From DMER64 sp049652385 (lineage in GTDB: Bacteria; Bacteroidota; Bacteroidia; Bacteroidales; UBA932), in the NCBI GenBank assembly GCA_049652385.1, contig JBASDX010000003.1:124001-188000 (forward strand): a stretch of DNA of 64,000 nucleotides, written 5' to 3'. Positions 42,773-51,171 of the stretch are shown here, in pieces. The first letter of the stretch is position 1, and the number at the start of each line of letters is the position of its first letter. The position numbers were made by a program, and so were the translations under genes. Below the pieces are notes generated by a model, which worked only from the letters and a program-made list of their open reading frames with translations, was not told the origin of the DNA and did no database searches.

Positions 42773-43951
42773 ATGATTGATTTTCAAATAGCCTTACAAA
42801 CCGTGCTGGACCACGCACAACGTACCGGCACGGAATACATACTCGTAAAAGACGCCTGCGGCCGTATAGTGGGAGCGGATGTGGCCACTCCCTCCGATAT
42901 GCCGCCCTTTTCCCGTTCGGCCATGGACGGATACGCCTGCCGTAAGACAGATACGCAAAAGGGCATGAAGGTATTGGAAGTTCTGGCTGCCGGAGATATA
43001 CCCAAATACGCCGTTACTCCGGGAACGTGCAGTAAAATCATGACCGGAGCCATGGTACCGGAAGGGGCAGATGCCGTACTTATTGTAGAACATGCCACCG
43101 AACGTGAAGGACTGATCTTCGGTCCGCCTCCGGTTACCGCTAACATTATACGGCGTGGAGAAGACCTGATGGCGGGTGGTACTTTACTGCCGGCCGGCAC
43201 GTTGCTCCAACCGCAACACCTTTCTCTGCTGGCCTCCTGCGGTATCACAGAAATTCCCGTAAGCCGGAAAATAACGGTGGGTATTCTTTCTACGGGCAAC
43301 GAACTGATTGAACCGGGAAATCCCGTCACAAAAGGGAAAATATACAACAGCAATTCCTTGCAGCTGATGGCCATGAGCGAACGTATGGGAGGTATCCCTG
43401 TCTATTACGGTATTGCGCCTGACACACCTGAGGAAACATACCGTTTGGTAAAAAAGGCCCTGGAAGAAAACCAGGTAATCCTTTTGAGCGGAGGCGTCTC
43501 GGAAGGCGATTACGATTGCGTCCCTGCCGTATTGAAAGAATTAGGTTTTGACATCCTGTTCGACCGCGTACGTGTCCAGCCAGGTAAACCTACCACTTTT
43601 GCCGTATCTCGCACTAGGGACCAATACGTATTCGGGCTGCCCGGAAACCCCGTTTCTTCCTACGTTCAATGCATGCTGCTGGTCTACCCCTTTTTGGCCG
43701 CCCTGCAAGGTGCCGTATGGGAACCGCTCACCACACGGCTGCCGTTGAAAGGATATTATAAAAGACGCAGGAGCGTACGAATGGCCCACATTCCCATACG
43801 TATAAACCGGGACGGTACGTGCTCCGTAATTCCCTATAACGGCTCTGCCCACCAGGCCGCACTTTCCACCGCACACGGTCTGGCACGAATCCCCATAGGC
43901 ACAGATACCCTGCAGGAAGGCGACCCGGTAGAAGTGTTCCTGTTTTATTGA
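42773..43951 (+). CDS. moeA: Molybdopterin molybdotransferase MoeA
   Basis: Inserts molybdate or tungstate into adenylated pterin. The 392-residue protein has FSRSAMDGYACR, MTGAMVPEGADAVLIVE, the nucleotide-binding LSGGVSEGDYDCVPAVL and GLPGNPVSSYVQ, covering domains I-III, with a complete C-terminal domain IV. The frame is open upstream inside the wtpB gene, but MIDFQIALQTVLDHA is the family start. It begins a plus-strand operon moeA-moaA-moaC-MOSC/mogA. Confidence 0.96.
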   Translation: MIDFQIALQTVLDHAQRTGTEYILVKDACGRIVGADVATPSDMPPFSRSAMDGYACRKTDTQKGMKVLEVLAAGDIPKYAVTPGTCSKIMTGAMVPEGADAVLIVEHATEREGLIFGPPPVTANIIRRGEDLMAGGTLLPAGTLLQPQHLSLLASCGITEIPVSRKITVGILSTGNELIEPGNPVTKGKIYNSNSLQLMAMSERMGGIPVYYGIAPDTPEETYRLVKKALEENQVILLSGGVSEGDYDCVPAVLKELGFDILFDRVRVQPGKPTTFAVSRTRDQYVFGLPGNPVSSYVQCMLLVYPFLAALQGAVWEPLTTRLPLKGYYKRRRSVRMAHIPIRINRDGTCSVIPYNGSAHQAALSTAHGLARIPIGTDTLQEGDPVEVFLFY

Positions 43952-43958
43952 CACACCC

Positions 43959-44771
43959 ATGACAGACGCTTTTGGAAGAACCATAAATTACTTACGCATT
44001 TCCGTTACGGACCGGTGCAACTTGCGATGTATCTATTGCATGCCGGAAGAAGGCGTGCCTTTTATTCCGCACGTACAGCTGCTTTCGTACGAAGATATCG
44101 TGTCCTTCACCCGTTTTGCCGTAAGCCGGGGCATCCGTAAAGTGCGCCTGACGGGAGGAGAGCCTCTGGTCCGTAAAGGTATTGCACATTTGGTACGCGC
44201 TCTGGCCGCTATTCCCGGTATAGAAGACCTGGCCATGACCACCAACGGCCTCTTGTTGGAAGAAATGGCGAGTGCACTGAAAGAAGCCGGTCTACATCGA
44301 TTGAACGTCAGCCTGGATACCCTCGACGCTCAAAAGTACGAGCGCCTTACCCGTGGCGGGTCCCTGGACAAAGTGCTTAAAGGCATCCGTGCCGCCAAAA
44401 AGTCAGGGTTTGGCTCGGCAATATCGCCTGTCAAACTGAATTGCGTGAAGATGCCCGAAACGACACAAGCCGAGCTGGACGAGTTGGGTGCTTTTGCCCG
44501 AAAAGAAGGCCTGGAGCTGCGTCTGATCCACCTGATGGATTTAGAGCACGGTACTTTTTCCAAAGTAGAAGGCGGTCAGGGTGGCGACTGCACACATTGC
44601 AACCGCCTGAGACTCACCTCTACAGGTATTCTGAAACCTTGCCTTTTCAACAACCTGGGATACGATCTTCGAAAAATGGGCTACGAAAAAGCCCTGGAAG
44701 CCGCTTTAAAACACAAACCCCTATCCGGGACAAACAATACAACAGACTCTTTTCATTTTATAGGAGGATAA
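43959..44771 (+). CDS. moaA: GTP 3',8-cyclase MoaA, compact form
   Basis: Radical SAM enzyme of the first pterin step. DRCNLRCIYCMPEEG holds the CxxxCxxC cluster; LTGGEPLVRKGI follows; the second cluster is CTHCNRLRLTSTGILKPC (CxxC-x13-C), and the C-terminal Gly-Gly (FHFIGG) is present. At 270 residues it is 50-60 shorter than typical MoaA: after LRLIHLMDLEHGTFSKVEG the usual linker before the second cluster is missing. Both ends and all six cysteines are intact and in frame, so this looks like a shortened but functional enzyme. It is 7 bp after moeA. Confidence 0.9.
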   Translation: MTDAFGRTINYLRISVTDRCNLRCIYCMPEEGVPFIPHVQLLSYEDIVSFTRFAVSRGIRKVRLTGGEPLVRKGIAHLVRALAAIPGIEDLAMTTNGLLLEEMASALKEAGLHRLNVSLDTLDAQKYERLTRGGSLDKVLKGIRAAKKSGFGSAISPVKLNCVKMPETTQAELDELGAFARKEGLELRLIHLMDLEHGTFSKVEGGQGGDCTHCNRLRLTSTGILKPCLFNNLGYDLRKMGYEKALEAALKHKPLSGTNNTTDSFHFIGG

Positions 44772-44775
44772 ATAC

Positions 44776-45240
44776 ATGAAAGACACATTGAGCCATGTAA
44801 AAGACGGCCAGGCACATATGGTAAATGTATCGGCTAAAGACGACACTCTGCGCAAAGCCCGGGCCATAGGTTTCATTGCTTTGCAAAACAACACGTTACA
44901 ATTGATAAAAGACGACACCATTAAAAAGGGACCTGTTCTGACAACGGCCTCTTTGGCCGGCATTCAGGCCGCGAAACAATGCAGCCAACTGATTCCTTTA
45001 TGCCACAACCTACCGCTTACAGGAATAGATGTTACATTCCGAATGGCAGACAAAGGCATAGAAGTACTTTCTGAAGTCACATGCACAGGTCCCACCGGTG
45101 TGGAAATGGAGGCGCTGACGGCCGTAAGCGTAGCCCTGCTGACCATCTATGACATGTGTAAAGCCGTCGACAAAACCATGGTCATTTCCGACATACGTCT
45201 TGTAAAAAAAACAAAAGAAAAAAGAGAATCTTCATGCTGA
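44776..45240 (+). CDS. moaC: Cyclic pyranopterin monophosphate synthase MoaC
   Basis: Converts the MoaA product to cyclic pyranopterin monophosphate. The 154-residue protein shows the family motifs GIQAAKQCSQLIPLCHNLPL, GPTGVEMEALTAVSVALLT and YDMCKAVDKTM. It lies 4 bp after moaA and overlaps the next gene by 7 bp. Confidence 0.97.
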   Translation: MKDTLSHVKDGQAHMVNVSAKDDTLRKARAIGFIALQNNTLQLIKDDTIKKGPVLTTASLAGIQAAKQCSQLIPLCHNLPLTGIDVTFRMADKGIEVLSEVTCTGPTGVEMEALTAVSVALLTIYDMCKAVDKTMVISDIRLVKKTKEKRESSC

Positions 45241-46175
45241 CCATTCGTTCCGTCAATATTTCCACAAAAACAGGTACCGTAAAAACGTCTGTACCTTCCA
45301 TAACACTGGATGCTTCCGGTGTGCAAACAGATGCCCACGCCGGCCCCTGGCACCGGCAAGTAAGCCTGCTGGGAGAAGAAGCCTATCGAATCATGCAACT
45401 CGACCCGCAGGAATTCCCTTTCGGTTCTTTTGCCGAAAACATCACCACAACAGGGACTCCGGCTGCCGGTGTGCCAGACTTGAAACATTGTAGTATCGGA
45501 GACCGGTTCCGCTGCAAAGAAGTGTTGCTGGAAGTCACCCAAATCGGCAAACAATGCCACGGACCGGGCTGCCCCATCCATATCAAAACGGGGCATTGCG
45601 TGATGCCCAAAGAAGGCATCTTTGCCCGCGTGCTTTCCGGAGGTATTTTACAACCGGGTGACGTACTGACATACGAACCTAAAACATATCAGTCACATAT
45701 CATTACGCTGAGCAACCGCGCCCATGCAGGCATTTACGAAGACCGTAGCGGACCGGAGCTGGAACGTCTGGTGGCTGCCTTCTGCCAGGAACAACGCTGG
45801 CCCGTAACCGTTACCCGTACCGTATTGCCTGACAATCCAAAACGATTGAATGATCTGCTGAAAGAGTCCATAAAAAATGAAACCGATATGGTTTTCACTA
45901 CGGGAGGTACCGGTCCGGGGCCTTCCGATATTACGCCTAGCATAGTCAAACCCTTGCTGGACAGGGAAATTCCCGGTCTTATGGAATATATCCGTATAAC
46001 GTATGGCAAAGAGAATCCCAAAGCGTTGCTTAGCCATTCATTGGCAGGGGTAGCCGGGAGAACTTTAATTTTTACCCTTCCGGGCAGTGTACGGGCCGTG
46101 AGCGAATATTTCACGGAAATATCACGTTCACTTAAACATATGATTTATATGGTAATGGGACTGGATTTTCATTAA
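45234..46175 (+). CDS. MOSC domain - MogA/MoaB fusion protein
   Basis: A 313-residue two-domain protein. Residues about 1-150 form a MOSC domain (DAHAGPWHRQVSLL; GSFAENITTTG; Cys in KQCHGPGCPIH), a fold that handles sulfur or molybdenum-cofactor-bound sulfur. Residues about 155-313 form a molybdopterin adenylyltransferase (MogA/MoaB) domain with TTGGTGPGPSDITP and the segment LAGVAGRTLIFTLPGS. The fusion links pterin adenylation with a MOSC module; the MOSC substrate is not known. It ends the moe-moa operon. Confidence 0.9.
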   Translation: MLTIRSVNISTKTGTVKTSVPSITLDASGVQTDAHAGPWHRQVSLLGEEAYRIMQLDPQEFPFGSFAENITTTGTPAAGVPDLKHCSIGDRFRCKEVLLEVTQIGKQCHGPGCPIHIKTGHCVMPKEGIFARVLSGGILQPGDVLTYEPKTYQSHIITLSNRAHAGIYEDRSGPELERLVAAFCQEQRWPVTVTRTVLPDNPKRLNDLLKESIKNETDMVFTTGGTGPGPSDITPSIVKPLLDREIPGLMEYIRITYGKENPKALLSHSLAGVAGRTLIFTLPGSVRAVSEYFTEISRSLKHMIYMVMGLDFH

Positions 46176-46191
46176 ATTTCAAATATTCCTT

Positions 46192-46199
46192 TATCTTTG
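46192..46199 (+). promoter_or_regulatory. -7 element of the TlpA-like gene
   Basis: TATCTTTG lies 34 bp before the ATG at 46234. No clear -33 TTTG is seen. Confidence 0.45.
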
Positions 46200-46233
46200 T
46201 ACGATATCATAAAAAAATCAAATAATACCAACT

Positions 46234-47307
46234 ATGAAAAAATCTGTTTATCTAATTATTTCTTTACTGGGCATTGCATTTTTTGCCTCTTGCACCACTA
46301 AGGAATACACGGTAAAAGCCACTTTCCCGGAAGAAATTTTTGACGGAGAATGGGCCTATATCACTGCCACACATGACGGTAGTATTCTGGACAGTGCCTT
46401 GATTGAAGGCAATACAGCCATCTTTGCCGGTACCATTAAAGAACCTACATTGTCTTTGATACAAAGCGGACGAAGCCGTGGACAGCTCATTCTGGAAGGT
46501 GGTGACATTACCATCGAGATGGGAGAGCCCGGCGTTCCCGCCTACGGAGAAGGTACACCTCTAAACACACAACTGGGTGTACTAATTACCACTCATAACA
46601 ACTTGATGGAAGAAATCATGAGTTACCATGGTGGTGATAACGAAGGTTATTACCGTACGGTCTGGACACCCAAGTTTACGCAAGAAATTGGTGATATTTT
46701 CAATGCCAACAAGAATAACGACGTGGGTACCCTGGCACTGATGTATTTGAACAACTACGGAGATGCCGAAAAATTGGACGCATACTTTGATAAAGCCGGT
46801 AACGTCGTTACTTCACGCGGTCCCATCCAAAAAATCCTGAAACAACGTGCTGCTTTGAAAGAAACGGCAGAAGGCATGCTGTTCACAGATTTCACCATTG
46901 AAGATTCTGATGGGGAAACCGTATCTTTCTCTGACTACATTGGTCAAGGAAAATACGTATTGGTAGATTTTTGGGCCGGCTGGTGCGGACCTTGTAAAAG
47001 AGAAATCCCCCATATCAGAGAAGTCTACGACAAACACAACGGAGAACGCTTTACCGTATTGGGTGTAGCCGTATGGGAAGAACCCGAAGCCACCAAACAG
47101 GCCATTGAAGATTTAGACGTTGTTTGGCCCTGCATTATCAACGCCCAAAGTATTCCTACAGATATCTACGGAATCAAAGGCATTCCGCATATCATCCTCT
47201 TTGGCCCCGACGGCACCATTATCGCCCGCGGATTGCGTGGTGATGCCATGAAAGCAAAGATTGACGAAATTCTTGCTGTAGAAGAAATACTCCCTGAAGG
47301 CGAATAA
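46234..47307 (+). CDS. TlpA-like thioredoxin lipoprotein
   Basis: A 357-residue lipoprotein (signal MKKSVYLIISLLGIAFFASC). The N-terminal part (about 25-130) resembles DUF4369, a beta domain common in Bacteroidetes. The C-terminal half is a TlpA/AhpC-type thioredoxin fold with active site WAGWCGPCKRE and cis-proline segment KGIPHIILF. It probably reduces disulfides or peroxides at the periplasmic face. The stop overlaps the ATG of the M28 peptidase by one base. Confidence 0.9.
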   Translation: MKKSVYLIISLLGIAFFASCTTKEYTVKATFPEEIFDGEWAYITATHDGSILDSALIEGNTAIFAGTIKEPTLSLIQSGRSRGQLILEGGDITIEMGEPGVPAYGEGTPLNTQLGVLITTHNNLMEEIMSYHGGDNEGYYRTVWTPKFTQEIGDIFNANKNNDVGTLALMYLNNYGDAEKLDAYFDKAGNVVTSRGPIQKILKQRAALKETAEGMLFTDFTIEDSDGETVSFSDYIGQGKYVLVDFWAGWCGPCKREIPHIREVYDKHNGERFTVLGVAVWEEPEATKQAIEDLDVVWPCIINAQSIPTDIYGIKGIPHIILFGPDGTIIARGLRGDAMKAKIDEILAVEEILPEGE

Positions 47308-48539
47308 TGAAAATTCTTCTTACCATAACAAGCACGGTGGCTCTTTTGGCCACCGTGTTGTTTCTTGGCAGCAACCATCCTGTTGCACAGGACCCCGACC
47401 TGAAAAACCTCCAAAAAATCATTACCACACTGACGAGTCCGGAGTTTGAAGGCCGCAAAGCCGGCAGTATTCACGATTCTGTCATGGCCGTGTACCTTGC
47501 GAAAGAAATGGAAAGTTACGGCTTTGAACCTTTCTTTGAGGACGGTCCCTTACACAAGTTTCATTTCCGCAACAGGAGTTCCTGGAACGTAGTTATGGTA
47601 TACAAAGGAGAAGAAACAAACGGCTCCCTCATGCTGGGAGCCCATTACGACCACCTGGGCATGGGCGGACGCGGATCCGGAAGCCTGAAGGCCGATACCC
47701 TGGCCCTCCACCCGGGGGCCGATGATAATGCCTCAGGCGTGGCAGCCGCCATGGAAACGGCTCGTCTGCTCAGCCGTCAAGCTCGTGACAAATCTTTACA
47801 AAAAGATATCGTCTTTGCTGCTTTTGGTGCAGAAGAAGCCGGTACCATAGGTTCCGGTTTTTTGGCCGATACCTTAAAAAAAGCAGGGCTGCTCCCCTCT
47901 TTGATGATTAATCTGGATATGGTAGGTCGCCTGACGGACAGCATACTGCAAATAAGCGGTACCGGTACTTTTCAAGAAGCCGATTCCCTGATTCGCTACC
48001 ACCTGGACAACACCACGCCATTTATACTAAAAACCTCGGCAGACGGACACGGACCCTCCGATCACAGCCGCTTCTACCGGGAAGAAGTCCCCGTACTCTT
48101 CATTACCACGGGACCACACACCGACTACCACACTCCATTTGACTCGCCCGATAAAATCAATTACGAAGGCATGGCCCATATCGTCCGTTACACCACAACA
48201 ATAGCCGGTGCCGTAGCTTTTGACGGTTTTGAACCCATATATAAAGAAGCCTACCAGACGGAACCCCGCCGGGAACAAGTGGCTTTCAAAGTTAGCCTGG
48301 GTGTCATCCCCGATTTTATCCATGAAGGAGAAGGACTCTGCGCCGGCACCGTCATCAAAGGCCGTCCCGGCCACAAAGCCGGTATGGAAAACGGAGATAT
48401 CATCCTGCAAATCAACGATAAACCCATCCCCAACATAGACGCGTACATGGAAGCCCTCAGCGAACTGACCGAAGGTGAAATCATCTGGGTAACCATAAAA
48501 CGCAAAGACAGAATCCTGGAATTGGAAGTACAGCTGTAA
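47307..48539 (+). CDS. M28-family zinc aminopeptidase with PDZ domain
   Basis: A 410-residue exported peptidase with an N-terminal signal or anchor (ILLTITSTVALLATVLFLG). Zinc ligands of family M28 are visible: His in GAHYDHLGM, Asp in HPGADDNASGVAA, Glu-Glu in FGAEEAGTIG and His in TTGPHTDYHTPFD. The C-terminal 90 residues are a PDZ domain (GLCAGTVIKGRPGHKAGMENGDIILQIND in segments). It is co-transcribed with the TlpA-like gene. Confidence 0.92.
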   Translation: MKILLTITSTVALLATVLFLGSNHPVAQDPDLKNLQKIITTLTSPEFEGRKAGSIHDSVMAVYLAKEMESYGFEPFFEDGPLHKFHFRNRSSWNVVMVYKGEETNGSLMLGAHYDHLGMGGRGSGSLKADTLALHPGADDNASGVAAAMETARLLSRQARDKSLQKDIVFAAFGAEEAGTIGSGFLADTLKKAGLLPSLMINLDMVGRLTDSILQISGTGTFQEADSLIRYHLDNTTPFILKTSADGHGPSDHSRFYREEVPVLFITTGPHTDYHTPFDSPDKINYEGMAHIVRYTTTIAGAVAFDGFEPIYKEAYQTEPRREQVAFKVSLGVIPDFIHEGEGLCAGTVIKGRPGHKAGMENGDIILQINDKPIPNIDAYMEALSELTEGEIIWVTIKRKDRILELEVQL

Positions 48540-48566
48540 GAATATGGCATTTTAAAAAAAATACCG

Positions 48567-48574
48567 TACTTTTG
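48567..48574 (+). promoter_or_regulatory. -7 element of the tRNA-Arg gene
   Basis: TACTTTTG followed by CAGCC is typical of stable-RNA promoters in Bacteroidetes; it lies 30 bp before the tRNA. Confidence 0.55.
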
Positions 48575-48603
48575 CAGCCCCTTTTGGGACACAACAACAT
48601 ATC

Positions 48604-48677
48604 GGTCCGGTAGCTCAGTTGGATAGAGCAACAGCCTTCTAAGCTGTGGGTCAAGAGTTCGAATCTCTTCCGGATCA
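48604..48677 (+). tRNA. tRNA-Arg (anticodon UCU)
   Basis: All four arms can be drawn. The acceptor stem GGTCCGG/CCGGATC has one G-U pair and is followed by discriminator A. The D arm has GCTC/GAGC, the anticodon stem ACAGC/GCTGT carries loop CTTCTAA (anticodon TCT), and the T arm AAGAG/CTCTT has loop TTCGAAT. The length is 74 nt, and CCA is not encoded. Confidence 0.95.
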
Positions 48678-48795
48678 CAAGCAGAAGCCCGGCAATAACA
48701 TGCCGGACTTTTTGCTTTTGTGACTGCCGAGCTTGCTTGAGCAGGAACAAAAGCGAAAAGACCAAGGTCGCATAGCGACCGGGGCTTCTGCTTGT
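48677..48795. repeat. Nested inverted-repeat element downstream of the tRNA
   Basis: Outer arms are 48677-48692 (ACAAGCAGAAGCCCGG) and 48779-48795, complementary except for one extra C. Inner arms are 48708-48721 and 48747-48760, 14 bp with one G-U. Small hairpins CTGC/GCAG and GGTCG/CGACC fill the loops. It lies between the tRNA and the convergent urea transporter gene. It may be a bidirectional terminator, a dispersed palindromic repeat or a structured RNA; nothing in the sequence decides. Confidence 0.6.
48689..48713 (+). terminator. Terminator of the tRNA-Arg transcript
   Basis: CCGGC (48689-48693) and GCCGG (48702-48706) form a hairpin with an 8-nt loop, followed by ACTTTTT. The stem shares bases with the outer arm of the larger inverted repeat, so the two folds are alternatives. 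Confidence 0.6.
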
Positions 48796-48847
48796 TAGAT
48801 GCCCCGCGGCAGCGGCAAGAGATGTGCGAAGAAAGTGGCGCACCGGA

Positions 48848-49723
48848 TCAGATCCGGTTGCGCCGCACCCGGTTGCGCCGCATCACCCGCTTCAGTCCCA
48901 ACGTCACCCACGTAGCCAGCACAAACGGAAACGTAAGCTGTGGCAAACCCCATGCAAAGAACAAGAAGGTCACGCCCAGCGACACAGCCACCGATACCAG
49001 TACCCACAATGCATCCTGCCATTTTGTGCCGGCAAAAACAATGGTGCAAAGCACCGCATTAAAACCATACAATCCCGCTGTGACGGCATCTGCCGGAGCC
49101 CCCAGCAAATAAGCAACAGTACCGGCTGCCGCAGCCGACACTAATCCGTACGCTGCTGCCACGGGAGTACTGATCAATACCCCCACAAAGAATAAGAATC
49201 CGGAAAGTATTTTTTCTTGAAAAATGACCTGGCCAAAACTTTTAAAAGGGACAAACAGCCATGCATATATACCAACCATCTGATCGCCTGCAACACCGGA
49301 CGGCAATCGCATATCCTGTCCTGCCAGGGCCAGCAATACCCACGTAACGACAACAAAAGGAAACGTAAAAGCAGGAAAAGATTTCTTTATGAAAAAGTGC
49401 TGCAACAACGTAGCCGCCATGGAACCCAATATCACCAGAAGCCAGGAAAGAAAGACCGGTTTAAAGAAAAGCATGACAGCTACGCCTACTAGTACGGCGC
49501 TAAAACTGTACAGCCCTTTGTACAGGTTGTCTTTGGGCAGCTTAAAAGCCCATACTGTAATAAAACCGGATACAAGGGCCAGCAAGGCGGAGACTCCCAT
49601 AGTGACAGAGCCCCAGAAAATACCTGACAGAAAAAGTATACCGGTCAGCACGTGTTCCTGAAGCATGACTTGTCCCACGCCTTTCAGAGCGGCTTTAACG
49701 TACGAAAAGAGTCGATTATGCAT
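48848..49723 (-). CDS. Urea transporter (UT/SLC14 family)
   Basis: A 291-residue membrane channel of the urea transporter family with two homologous halves: LYKGLYSFSAVLVGVA in the first and VTAGLYGFNAVLCTIVFAG in the second, the signature around the selectivity filter. About ten membrane helices are visible. ATG 49723 (MHNRLFSYVKA) is preferred because the upstream ATG at 49747 lies inside the -7 element at 49745-49752. The C-terminus ends in a basic repeat (RRNRVRRNRI) encoded by a 15-bp tandem duplication. Confidence 0.88.
   Translation of the reverse strand: MHNRLFSYVKAALKGVGQVMLQEHVLTGILFLSGIFWGSVTMGVSALLALVSGFITVWAFKLPKDNLYKGLYSFSAVLVGVAVMLFFKPVFLSWLLVILGSMAATLLQHFFIKKSFPAFTFPFVVVTWVLLALAGQDMRLPSGVAGDQMVGIYAWLFVPFKSFGQVIFQEKILSGFLFFVGVLISTPVAAAYGLVSAAAAGTVAYLLGAPADAVTAGLYGFNAVLCTIVFAGTKWQDALWVLVSVAVSLGVTFLFFAWGLPQLTFPFVLATWVTLGLKRVMRRNRVRRNRI
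48854..48883. repeat. 15-bp tandem duplication at the end of the urea transporter gene
   Basis: CCGGTTGCGCCGCAC at 48854-48868 is repeated at 48869-48883 with a change at the last base. It encodes the C-terminal RRNRV and RRNRI. The adjoining stop codon lies in the palindrome CCGGATCAGATCCGG at 48843-48857. Confidence 0.7.
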
Positions 49724-49744
49724 AAAGAAGTGCGTTACTTTCAG

Positions 49745-49752
49745 CAAATCTA
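49745..49752 (-). promoter_or_regulatory. -7 element of the urea transporter gene
   Basis: TAGATTTG on the minus strand, 22 bp upstream of the ATG at 49723. It overlaps the alternative start codon at 49747 and so argues against that start. Confidence 0.45.
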
Positions 49753-49767
49753 GTTACTTTTATCCTC

Positions 49768-51171
49768 ATGAGGCACACCATTGGCTTTTTCTTGAACGGA
49801 ACACCTATTGAGATCGATTTTGCAAAAGAAACGAATCTCTACCCCCAAATGCCTGTTTTGCAATACCTGAGAAACCACATGAGGCTAACCGGAACTGCAC
49901 AAGGCTGCGGAACGGGCGATTGCGGGTCTTGTATGGTTGCCTTAGCCCAACGGGATAAAAACAAATCAACCCGTTTGTACGCCGTCAACGCCTGTTTAAT
50001 GTTACTGGGCATGATGGATGGAAAGCATTTGATTACTATTGAAGGCATTGAGCAAAACGGGAAGAAACATCCCGTGCAAGAAGTCCTGACAGACAGTCCC
50101 TCCGGTATCATCATGGCCGCCTACGCAGCATATGAAAATGGGGTGCCGTTTACCAGGGATACCCTCAAAACCATATTGTCCGGGAACATATGCCCCGACG
50201 GCAGTTATATCAAAGTGCAACAAGCCCTTGTAGCTATGGAGCACAGGCGGAACAGATTACATAAAGAAACGTTTGTAGTACCTGAAGACAACCCTTTTGT
50301 ATTTTTCTGCAAAAGCCCTGTGGGCGATTACATCAAACCCCGTACGTTGGAACAATTGCTGATGTACAGGAAAACGTATCCCACGTATCATACCGTCTGC
50401 GGAGCCAGTGGTTTCAGTGTCTACCAGGCACTGGAACATCCGGAAACAAAACCGGTTATTGACATCTCAGACATTCCGGATCTTAAGCGTATAGTAGAAA
50501 CAGAAGCTTTTGTGACTTTTGGAGCCGGAGTAACCATAGAAGCATTCCGGGAAACGCTCGTGCGTCATTACCCCGGAGCACAGGAATACCTGCTTTCTTT
50601 TGCATCGCTGCCTGTCAGAAACAGGGCCTCGCTGGCGGGCAATCTGGCCGGTGTGTCTTCCGTTGGGGATATTCTGCCGTTGTTACTGGCCCTGGATGCG
50701 GAACTGGAGCTTGCAAGCCTCGGCAAAAGCCGAAAGGTCCCTGCCGACACTTTTGCCATCGGATATCATACCGATATACTGGGCCGAGACGAACTGATAG
50801 CGGCCGTACGCATCCCTAAACCCTCAGCAACCCGCAGGTTGTATGCCCACAAACAAGCCAAAAGACACAACATGGACATATCGACCCTTACCTGTTGTCT
50901 GGCATTTGATATCATTGATAATACCTTACGGCACGTAACCACCGGATTTGGAGGCATGGCCCCTACCCCGATACGCCCGGCCGGTTTAGAAGCTTTTCTG
51001 GAGGGCAAACCGTTTACGGAAGATACGTTCCTCCAGGCGGCCGCTCTGGTACCCAATCTGTTCTCCACCATTAGTGATGTCAGAGGCAGTACCGGGTACC
51101 GGAAACAAGTAGTATCGAATGTAATCATTACGTGTTTTTGGGAAACACTAAAAAGCAGACAAGATGCATAA
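49768..51171 (+). CDS. Xanthine-dehydrogenase-like FeS/FAD subunit, second cluster lost
   Basis: A 467-residue homologue of the small subunit XdhA. The plant-type 2Fe-2S domain is intact (Cys47, 52, 55 in CGTGDCGSC and Cys76 in NACLMLL). The following domain should bind a second 2Fe-2S cluster through CGxC and CxC. Here those sites read VLTDSPSG (106-113) and ICPDGSY (141-147), leaving a single Cys. The FAD domain retains VRNRASLAGNLAG and SVGDILPLLLALDA, although the first FAD loop (CGASGFS) departs from GGxTD. The C-terminal CO-dehydrogenase flavoprotein domain is present. The frame is fully open and overlaps the next gene by 8 bp. Confidence 0.85.
   Translation: MRHTIGFFLNGTPIEIDFAKETNLYPQMPVLQYLRNHMRLTGTAQGCGTGDCGSCMVALAQRDKNKSTRLYAVNACLMLLGMMDGKHLITIEGIEQNGKKHPVQEVLTDSPSGIIMAAYAAYENGVPFTRDTLKTILSGNICPDGSYIKVQQALVAMEHRRNRLHKETFVVPEDNPFVFFCKSPVGDYIKPRTLEQLLMYRKTYPTYHTVCGASGFSVYQALEHPETKPVIDISDIPDLKRIVETEAFVTFGAGVTIEAFRETLVRHYPGAQEYLLSFASLPVRNRASLAGNLAGVSSVGDILPLLLALDAELELASLGKSRKVPADTFAIGYHTDILGRDELIAAVRIPKPSATRRLYAHKQAKRHNMDISTLTCCLAFDIIDNTLRHVTTGFGGMAPTPIRPAGLEAFLEGKPFTEDTFLQAAALVPNLFSTISDVRGSTGYRKQVVSNVIITCFWETLKSRQDA

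Noticed and set aside
43959..44771. moaA as a frameshifted or truncated pseudogene
   Set aside because: Both ends and all cluster cysteines are conserved in one frame; the missing part is internal and in frame.
48670..48857. tRNA-associated integration site, because CCGGATCA at the tRNA 3' end recurs at 48843-48850
   Set aside because: The shared stretch is only 8 bp and no integrase or foreign cargo lies between or beside the copies.
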